Shown here: piece after piece, positions 1 to 4,055 of the stretch
How positions within the stretch are numbered: position 1 is the first letter of the stretch
Layout: every line of letters begins with the position of its first letter
NCBI GenBank assembly: GCA_023402505.1
Contig: JAEYGD010000555.1
Span: 1-6,918 of the forward strand
DNA length: 6,918 nt
Origin: Actinomycetes bacterium
Lineage (GTDB): Bacteria > Actinomycetota > Actinomycetes > Mycobacteriales > Micromonosporaceae
Direction: 5' to 3'
Made by a program: the position numbers and the translations under genes
The notes under the pieces: model-generated
Databases searched by the model: none
What the model was told of the DNA's origin: nothing
The model's input: the letters and a program-made list of their open reading frames with translations, nothing else

Positions 1-1546
1 CCCGTGCCGCCGCGTCGGCCACCGCGCGGGCCACCCGGGCCGGACGCCGCGGCGCCAGCGGGGCGACCACCTCCGCCGGGTCGGTCAGCTTCGGCTCGTC
101 CAACACCTCCTCGGCGATCCGGCGGACCCGCCAGCCGATCCCGTCGTAGCGGGCGAGCAGCTCCGCACCGGTGGCGACGCCCGCCCCGACCAGCAGCCGC
201 GCGGTCGCCAGCAGCGGATCCCGCTCCCGGTCGGCGGCGATCTCGGCACCCGCGCGGTACGCGGTCTCGGCGTCCGCGCCGGCGTGCCCCATCAGCCGGA
301 CCGTCGACAGGTGCAGCACCGCCGGGCGCCGGTGCCGGCGCACCCACGCGGCCGCCTCGGTCGCCCCCGCGTACGCCCCGACCAGGTCGCTCCCGTCTGC
401 GGCGAAGTAGCGGATCCCCGGCTTGGACCGCAGCGTCGCCTCGACCCAGCCCGCCGGCGAGCGCACGCTGATGCCGAGTCCGTTGTCCTCGCAGACGAAC
501 AGGACCGGGAGGCGCAGGCCGGTGTGGTCGTACCAACCGGCCGTGTTGAGGGCGGCGGTGGCGCTGGCGTGGTTGACCGACGCGTCGCCGAAGGAGCAGA
601 CGACGATCGCGTCCGGCGGCCACGGCGCGGGGGCGGCTCCGTCGCCGGCCCGTGGCCCGGCCCGCCGGCCGGTCCCGTCGAGCCGGCGCAGCCGCTCCAC
701 GGCCAGCCCGAGGCCGACCGCCCTGGGCAGGTGCGAGGCGATGGTGGAGGTGGTGGGCACGACCGCGAGGTCGGCACGGCCGAAGACCTTGTGCCGCCCG
801 CCGGCGATCGGTTCCCGTGCCGAGGCGACGATGCCGCGCAGCACGTCGCGGGCGGCGTCGGCGTACCCGGGGGCGAGGGGCCGCTCCGGGTCGGCGGCGC
901 CGCCGGCACCCGGCTCGCCGTCGATCTGCTCGGGTTCCGCGGCGGGGCCGGCCGGTACGGCGACGGCGCCGACACCCGGGGCGTCTTCCCCGGCGCCGGC
1001 CGGACCACCGGGGAAGCCCTCCCGGGCGACCACCGAGCCGGCCGGGTCGCCCTCCGGGCCGGCCGGCACGGCGACCGGTTCGTCCTCCCCGCGACCGGTG
1101 CGCGGCGCCGGGACGGCGCTGCGGTCCGGCGACTCCGCCGTGGTGGCGGGGACGCTCGACCGGTGCGGTGCCCTCTCCGCGCCGACCGGCAGACCGGCAC
1201 CCGCCGCCTGGCCGGAGCGGACACAGTAGAAGGCGCCGGAGCGGTAGTGCAGCAGGGCGGGATCGGTGGGTCGCAGGGCCGCGGCGACGGCGGCGTTGCC
1301 CTCGTGACCCGCCGAGCCGATCGTGTAGAACCCCTCGCCGAAGCCGCGCAGCCACCGGGCGGCCAGGTCGAGCTGACGGCTGACGACCTGGGCGTCGAAC
1401 AGCTCCAGCGCCTGCGCGCCGGTCAACGACGCGTCGTCGGTGACGGGCCGGGAGGGCTCCCGCCGGTGCTCGGCGGAGGTCAGCGCTCCCAGGGCCGCGC
1501 GGAGCCGTTCGTCAAGATCCTGCGGGGTGGTCACGACGGACAGCAT
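1..1546 (-). CDS. TPP-dependent 2-oxoacid dehydrogenase E1 component (alpha or alpha/beta fusion), 3' end beyond the window
   Basis: Probable E1 of a cytoplasmic 2-oxoacid dehydrogenase complex, which uses thiamine diphosphate to decarboxylate a 2-oxoacid and acylate the lipoyl group of E2. The 515 visible residues contain the E1-alpha signatures in order: GSAGHEGN (78-84) and HYRSGAFY (100-107), GGRHKVFG (249-256), SHLPRAVGLGLA (271-282), the TPP/metal motif FGDASVNH (319-326) running to CEDNGLGISV (352-361), and RLMGHAGAD (417-425). The usual GDG is GDA here. I recall GDA as normal for actinobacterial homologues of this type. Those homologues are often alpha/beta fusions of 700-800 residues, so a transketolase-like beta half may lie beyond the left edge. 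Residues about 115-227 are a Pro/Ala/Gly/Glu-rich insert with no counterpart in ordinary E1-alpha chains. The start is uncertain: ATG at 1546 or GTG at 1534, neither with a good Shine-Dalgarno sequence. It lies 49 bases downstream of marR on the same strand. Substrate (branched-chain, pyruvate or other) cannot be told from sequence. Confidence 0.8.
   Translation of the reverse strand, partial: MLSVVTTPQDLDERLRAALGALTSAEHRREPSRPVTDDASLTGAQALELFDAQVVSRQLDLAARWLRGFGEGFYTIGSAGHEGNAAVAAALRPTDPALLHYRSGAFYCVRSGQAAGAGLPVGAERAPHRSSVPATTAESPDRSAVPAPRTGRGEDEPVAVPAGPEGDPAGSVVAREGFPGGPAGAGEDAPGVGAVAVPAGPAAEPEQIDGEPGAGGAADPERPLAPGYADAARDVLRGIVASAREPIAGGRHKVFGRADLAVVPTTSTIASHLPRAVGLGLAVERLRRLDGTGRRAGPRAGDGAAPAPWPPDAIVVCSFGDASVNHASATAALNTAGWYDHTGLRLPVLFVCEDNGLGISVRSPAGWVEATLRSKPGIRYFAADGSDLVGAYAGATEAAAWVRRHRRPAVLHLSTVRLMGHAGADAETAYRAGAEIAADRERDPLLATARLLVGAGVATGAELLARYDGIGWRVRRIAEEVLDEPKLTDPAEVVAPLAPRRPARVARAVADAAAR
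866..1204 (-). other. low-complexity disordered insert within the E1 protein
   Basis: This stretch encodes residues about 115-227 of the E1 protein. It is made almost entirely of Pro, Ala, Gly, Val, Glu and Asp, has one Phe and no Trp, and no predicted secondary structure by eye. The heptad VAVPAGP occurs twice (residues 158-164 and 195-201; bases 1055-1075 and 944-964), which suggests internal duplication. The frame is open throughout, and conserved E1 motifs resume in the same frame on both sides, so it is a real in-frame insertion and not a frameshift. Confidence 0.75.
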
Positions 1547-1558
1547 TACCGACCGGGG

Positions 1559-1591
1559 CCCGCGTCGCCCACCGGGACACGTGGGCGCGGG
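1559..1591 (-). terminator. GC-rich hairpin between marR and the E1 gene
   Basis: GCCCAC (1567-1572) pairs with GTGGGC (1581-1586) around an 8-base loop. The stem continues with CCCGC (1559-1563) and GCGGG (1587-1591), leaving a 3-base bulge on one side. It fills most of the 49-base gap between the marR stop and the E1 start. No T-run follows, so it could be a weak terminator, an attenuator or an mRNA processing/stability structure. It lies about 12 bases before the ATG at 1546 and may affect translation initiation there. Confidence 0.4.
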
Positions 1592-1595
1592 CGGG

Positions 1596-2078
1596 TCAGT
1601 CGCCCTCGCACGTCTCCGGGCAGCCGCCGTCGGACACCTTGAACACCAGGTCACGCAGGACGGCGAGGTCGTCGTCGGTGAGGCCGGCGAGGAGTCGGGA
1701 GTCGGACATCACCTGGTGGACGCGGTGCCGGACGCGCCGGCCGGTCTCGGTCACGACGAGGGTCTTCTGCCGCCGGTCGGTGGGGTCGACCCGGCGCTCG
1801 ACCAGACCCGCCTGCTCCAGCTTGTCCACCAGCGCGGTGACGTTCGACCGGTCGCAGCGCAGCTGCTCGGCGAGGTCGCGGGCGGGCAGCGGATGATCCG
1901 GGTCGAGTTCGTGCAGGGCCCGGGCCGCCGCCGGGGTGAGCCCCAGCTCGGCGATGTCCAGATCCTGGTAGTGCCGGATGGCCGAGGCGATGTGCATGAT
2001 CCTGCGCACCGCGTCTCCGGCCAGCCGGGAGCGGCCGGCCGCCTCCGGGCCGGTCGACGGGACGGTGCTCTGCGCCAT
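1596..2078 (-). CDS. MarR-family transcriptional regulator
   Basis: A 160-residue dimeric winged-helix DNA-binding protein of usual MarR length. The winged-helix core runs from about residue 45 to 115: LTPAAARALHEL, then LPARDLAEQLRCDRSNVTALVDKLEQAGLVERRVDPTDRRQK, with the recognition helix around DRSNVTALVDKLE (76-88) and the DPTDRR wing (98-103). The flanking helices (about 20-40 and 118-148) would form the dimer interface. Cysteines are at 75, next to the recognition helix, and at 153 and 157 in a C-terminal CPETC; a redox or metal role for them is speculation. The ATG at 2078 is preceded by AGGA (2087-2090) with an 8-base spacer. It is divergent from an NADPH-dependent FMN reductase, with a palindrome between them, a layout typical of MarR regulators that repress themselves and the neighbouring enzyme. 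The ligand is unknown. Confidence 0.93.
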   Translation of the reverse strand: MAQSTVPSTGPEAAGRSRLAGDAVRRIMHIASAIRHYQDLDIAELGLTPAAARALHELDPDHPLPARDLAEQLRCDRSNVTALVDKLEQAGLVERRVDPTDRRQKTLVVTETGRRVRHRVHQVMSDSRLLAGLTDDDLAVLRDLVFKVSDGGCPETCEGD

Positions 2079-2086
2079 GACTCACA

Positions 2087-2090
2087 TCCT
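2087..2090 (-). promoter_or_regulatory. ribosome binding site of marR
   Basis: On the minus strand AGGA lies 8 bases before the ATG at 2078. It supports that start over any internal Met or Val codon. Confidence 0.6.
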
Positions 2091-2105
2091 ACTTGCGCTT
2101 CAATC

Positions 2106-2120
2106 GTTGAGATGCTCAAC
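2106..2120. promoter_or_regulatory. probable MarR operator (perfect 6-3-6 palindrome)
   Basis: GTTGAG, spacer ATG, CTCAAC is a perfect inverted repeat in the only AT-richer stretch nearby, between the divergent marR (start 2078) and reductase (start 2181) genes. MarR proteins typically bind TTGA...TCAA-like palindromes of this size. A further half-site, GCTCAA, recurs at 2130-2135, 16 bases after the one at 2114-2119, and could be a second, weaker site. A poor promoter match for the reductase (TTCAAT at 2099-2104, 17 bases, GTTTAT at 2122-2127) would place the palindrome in its spacer, which fits repression. I could not pick a convincing marR promoter. Confidence 0.6.
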
Positions 2121-2165
2121 TGTTTATCAGCTCAAGCATTCCGTGCTGGGCAACCCGACTTCCCC

Positions 2166-2173
2166 GGAAAGGG
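2166..2173 (+). promoter_or_regulatory. ribosome binding site of the FMN reductase gene
   Basis: GGAAAGGG lies 7 bases before the ATG at 2181. It fixes this start; the same frame is open far upstream through marR, but that part is antisense to a real gene. Confidence 0.75.
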
Positions 2174-2180
2174 TCATCGC

Positions 2181-2768
2181 ATGTCCGACTTCTCGGTCCT
2201 CGCCGTCTCCGGCAGCCTGCGGGACGCGTCCTTCAACACGGCGCTCATCCGGGCGGCGCAGCGTCTCGCGCCCGCCGGCCTCACCATCGACCGGTACGAG
2301 GGCCTGGCCGCCATCCCGCCGTTCAGCGAGGACGCCGAGCCGGAACCGCCGGCGGCCGTCGTCGACCTGCGGGACCGCATCGCCGCGGCGGACGCGCTGC
2401 TCATCGCCACGCCCGAGTACAACTACGGGGTGCCGGGGGTGCTCAAGAACGCCCTCGACTGGGCCTCCCGCCCGAGCTTCCCGATCACGTCCTGGGTGTC
2501 GCCGCTGGCCCACAAGCCGGTGGCCATCATGGGGGCCGCCCCGACCGGCATGGGCACCGTACGGGCCCAGCTCCAGCTCCGGCAGCTCTTCCTCTGGACC
2601 GACTCGGCCGTGATCAGCAAACCGGAGATCATCGTGACCAACGCCCACGAGAAGCTCGGCCCGGACGGCACGGTCAGGGACGAGACGACCGGGGTGCTGC
2701 TGCGCGGCCTGCTCGACGCGCTGGTCACCCGCATTCACATCACCCAGCTGGCCGCGACGGCCGCCTGA
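2181..2768 (+). CDS. NADPH-dependent FMN reductase / NAD(P)H:quinone-type oxidoreductase
   Basis: A 195-residue flavodoxin-fold protein of the FMN_red family (the ChrR, YieF and azoreductase group). These soluble enzymes use NAD(P)H to reduce flavin, quinones, azo dyes or metal oxyanions. The N-terminal strand and phosphate loop read LAVSGSLRDASFNTALIRAA (7-26), where GSLR..SFN holds the FMN phosphate. ATPEYNYGVPGVLKNALDW (76-94) is the flavin-ring loop of the family. AAPTGMGTVRAQLQLRQLF (119-137) is the third conserved block and is often part of the dimer or tetramer interface. The length is normal. The gene is divergent from marR and is the obvious target of that regulator, so quinone, electrophile or oxidative signals are plausible inducers. 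It ends 32 bases before a strong hairpin. The natural substrate cannot be read from the sequence. Confidence 0.93.
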   Translation: MSDFSVLAVSGSLRDASFNTALIRAAQRLAPAGLTIDRYEGLAAIPPFSEDAEPEPPAAVVDLRDRIAAADALLIATPEYNYGVPGVLKNALDWASRPSFPITSWVSPLAHKPVAIMGAAPTGMGTVRAQLQLRQLFLWTDSAVISKPEIIVTNAHEKLGPDGTVRDETTGVLLRGLLDALVTRIHITQLAATAA

Positions 2769-2800
2769 GCCCGCGCCGGCACGGACGCTCGATCCGCCGC

Positions 2801-2833
2801 GTGGTGGCCTCGGTCGCGGCCCGAGGCCACCAC
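2801..2833. terminator. bidirectional terminator hairpin between convergent genes
   Basis: GTGGTGGCCTCG (2801-2812) and CGAGGCCACCAC (2822-2833) form a perfect 12-bp stem with a 9-base loop. It sits between the stop of the FMN reductase (2768, plus strand) and the stop of the YjbQ-family gene (2934, minus strand). There is no T-run on either side, which is common for actinobacterial terminators. Confidence 0.75.
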
Positions 2834-2908
2834 ACCGGCACCACCGGCACCGGTCACCGGCACCACCTGCACCACCGGACCAGCGGCACCAACCGCACCA
2901 CCGCCACG
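2834..2908. repeat. degenerate 9-bp tandem repeat (ACCGGCACC)
   Basis: Exact ACCGGCACC units occur at 2834-2842, 2843-2851 and 2856-2864. Variants follow with nearly the same period: ACCTGCACC (2865), an 8-base ACCGGACC (2874), AGCGGCACC (2882), AACCGCACC (2891) and ACCGCCACG (2900). The top strand is strongly C/A-biased. The array begins immediately after the terminator stem and lies outside both flanking coding regions. Confidence 0.6.
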
Positions 2909-2933
2909 ACCATCGGCGACCGGCCGACGGCGT

Positions 2934-3338
2934 TCAGCCGGGCAGGAACGAGAAGCGGACCTGGCGGGTCGGGTTGTCGCCGTTCGGGTCGACCAGGCAC
3001 ACCGACTGCCACGTGCCGAGCGCGAGCCGCCCGCCCAGCACCGGCAGCGTCGCGTACGGGGGCACGAACGCCGGCAGCACGTGGTCCCGTCCGTGGCCGG
3101 GCGACCCGTGCCGGTGCCGCCAACGGCCGTCGGCGGGCAGCAGGTCGTCGAGCGCGGCGAGCAGGTCGTCGTCCGAGCCGGAGCCGGTCTCGATGATCGC
3201 CAGCCCGGCGGTCGCGTGCGGCACGAAGACGTGCAGCAGGCCGTCGCCGGCCCCGGCGACGAACCGCTCCGCCTCGGCCGTGATGTCCCGGACGGTCGGG
3301 CGGGCCCCGGTCTGGACCGTGATCACCTCGGTACGCAT
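2934..3338 (-). CDS. UPF0047 / YjbQ-family protein (secondary thiamine-phosphate synthase-like)
   Basis: A 134-residue protein, the usual length for the single-domain UPF0047 family (E. coli YjbQ). Family blocks seen: HVFVPHATAGLAIIE (36-50), RHGSPGHGRDHVLPAF (76-91) and LGTWQSVCLVDPNGDNPTRQVRFSFL (107-132). The His residues at 41, 81-86 and the LGTWQ segment are the conserved putative active-site elements. E. coli YjbQ has been reported to have weak thiamine-phosphate synthase activity; the physiological role of the family is not settled. The start is taken at ATG 3338 (MRTEVITV). An in-frame ATG at 3347 would add MRR, and GGGGCAGA sits directly before it, so the choice is uncertain. The gene is 55 bases downstream of the membrane-protein gene on the same strand and may share its transcript. 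Its 3' end faces the FMN reductase. Confidence 0.9.
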   Translation of the reverse strand: MRTEVITVQTGARPTVRDITAEAERFVAGAGDGLLHVFVPHATAGLAIIETGSGSDDDLLAALDDLLPADGRWRHRHGSPGHGRDHVLPAFVPPYATLPVLGGRLALGTWQSVCLVDPNGDNPTRQVRFSFLPG

Positions 3339-3393
3339 ACGCCGCATTCTGCCCCAGCGACGCGGGCCGCACCGGCCCGTCGAAGAGGCGCCG

Positions 3394-3840
3394 TCAGCTG
3401 CCGCCGCCACCGCCGGAGTCACCGCCGCCGGAGGACCAGCCACCACCGGAGTCACCGCCGCCGGAGGACCAGCCACCACCGGAGTCGCCCCCGCCCGAGG
3501 ACCAGCCACCACCGGAGTCGCCACCCGACCAGCCGCCCCCGTGGTTCCGGTCGCTGTCGTGGTCGCGCTCGTTGTGGTGGTACGCGGCTCCCGCGTCGGC
3601 GGCCGGGCCGGGCAGGTAGTAGCCCGACGAGTGGCCACGGCTCGTCCGCACCGTCCGGCGGGCCGGGCCCCGGAGCCCGGACCGGGCCAGGACCACCCCG
3701 ACGACGGCGACCACCCCACCGAGGACGAGAACGGGCAGCGCGGCGAAGTCTCCCGCCAGCACACCCACGCCGGCGGCCAGCACCAGTGCCGCTCCGCCGA
3801 GCCCCAGCAACACCCCGAGGAAGACGCGTCCCGCGTTCAT
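3394..3840 (-). CDS. small two-helix membrane protein with Gly/Ser/Trp repeat tail, unknown function
   Basis: 148 residues, family not recognised. Two hydrophobic segments (about 6-28 and 32-53, separated by a short GDFAALP turn) suggest a membrane hairpin. A basic stretch follows (RSGLRGPARRTVRTSRGH, 53-70), then a hydrophilic His/Asp/Asn-rich region (about 86-100). The C-terminus (101-148) is an exposed tail of near-identical 11-residue units, GGGWSSGGGDS, ending in a Gly run and Ser. By the positive-inside rule the basic stretch and tail are likely cytoplasmic, but the first helix has little N-terminal charge, so topology is uncertain. Gly/Ser tails with aromatic residues occur on other actinobacterial and TPM-type membrane proteins; no homology is implied. 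The ATG at 3840 is chosen because it directly precedes the first helix. The same frame stays open upstream to 4041, but that part lacks protein character and overlaps the aceE promoter region. Confidence 0.7.
   Translation of the reverse strand: MNAGRVFLGVLLGLGGAALVLAAGVGVLAGDFAALPVLVLGGVVAVVGVVLARSGLRGPARRTVRTSRGHSSGYYLPGPAADAGAAYHHNERDHDSDRNHGGGWSGGDSGGGWSSGGGDSGGGWSSGGGDSGGGWSSGGGDSGGGGGS
3416..3541 (-). repeat. 33-bp in-frame tandem repeat in the membrane-protein tail
   Basis: Units at 3416-3448 and 3449-3481 are identical; 3482-3514 differs at a few third positions; 3515-3541 is a shortened, diverged copy. Each full unit encodes 11 residues (GGGWSSGGGDS). The period is a multiple of three, so copy-number change by slippage would keep the frame. 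The identity of the first two units suggests recent duplication. Confidence 0.85.
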
Positions 3841-3877
3841 GCCCGAACGGTAGGGAGCACCCGCAAGGGGTCGCACG

Positions 3878-3904
3878 ACGGCCGGGACACCGCCGTCCGG
3901 CCGT
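3878..3904. other. hairpin-forming inverted repeat in the divergent intergenic region
   Basis: ACGGCCGG (3878-3885) and CCGGCCGT (3897-3904) pair as a perfect 8-bp stem with an 11-base loop. It is 38 bases upstream of the membrane-protein start and could be a 5' leader structure of that mRNA or an operator. In DNA this rich in G and C, such stems also arise by chance. Confidence 0.3.
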
Positions 3905-3949
3905 GCCGGGCCGACCCGGGCGGCCGGTTGCACAAAGTTACCGATGAGT

Positions 3950-4031
3950 ACCTGTGTCGAGCGTCGCGTCTGCTGGCGGTGGAGGTGACGACAGGTGCCA
4001 CGAGGGGGCAGGATGGCGCTAGAGACCTGTC
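3950..4031. promoter_or_regulatory. three ACCTGT/ACAGGT boxes upstream of aceE
   Basis: ACCTGT occurs at 3950-3955, its complement ACAGGT at 3991-3996, and ACCTGT again at 4025-4030. The last two are part of a perfect 7-bp inverted repeat, GACAGGT (3990-3996) and ACCTGTC (4025-4031), which brackets the best promoter candidate. They may be operator half-sites or arms of a leader RNA hairpin. No regulator can be named. Confidence 0.35.
3985..4014 (+). promoter_or_regulatory. candidate aceE promoter
   Basis: GTGACG (3985-3990) and CAGGAT (4009-4014), 18 bases apart, resemble the actinobacterial housekeeping -35 (TTGACR) and -10 (TANNNT) boxes imperfectly. Transcription would start near 4021 and give a leader of about 35 bases. 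This is the best match I see in the 215-base gap between the divergent starts. An alternative -35-like TTGCAC at 3928-3933 lacks a convincing -10. Confidence 0.25.
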
Positions 4032-4043
4032 CCACACACAACC

Positions 4044-4050
4044 GAGGGAA
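4044..4050 (+). promoter_or_regulatory. ribosome binding site of aceE
   Basis: GAGGGAA ends 5 bases before the GTG at 4056 and decides that start in favour of the GTG over later in-frame ATG or GTG codons. Confidence 0.75.
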
Positions 4051-4055
4051 CGCCT

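Noticed and set aside
1..470. Plus-strand 155-codon Arg/Pro frame at the left edge
   Set aside because: It is antisense to conserved E1 sequence and consists of Pro/Arg/Ser/Ala low complexity.
284..1642. 452-codon plus-strand open frame
   Set aside because: It is antisense to the E1 gene, its translation is Arg/Gly/Ala-rich with no domain, and long shadow frames are expected in DNA this GC-rich.
1440..2180. Long in-frame N-terminal extension of the FMN reductase
   Set aside because: The extension is antisense to E1 and marR, has no protein character, and the start at 2181 has a good ribosome binding site and begins exactly at the first flavodoxin strand.
3416..3541. Possible CRISPR-like direct repeats
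   Set aside because: Units are contiguous with no spacers, in frame, and encode a Gly/Ser/Trp tail.
3928..3940. TTGCACAAAGTTA as a RamB-like site upstream of aceE
   Set aside because: It resembles the corynebacterial AACTTTGCAAA-type motif only if two bases are inserted, so the match is not supportable.
3936..3951. GTTACCGATGAGTACC as a TetR-type palindrome
   Set aside because: The arms match only partly (GTTAC against GTACC), too weak to call an operator.
3841..4041. N-terminal extension of the membrane protein from an upstream ATG
   Set aside because: It adds about 67 residues without family character across the aceE promoter region; the ATG at 3840 begins directly before the first hydrophobic helix.
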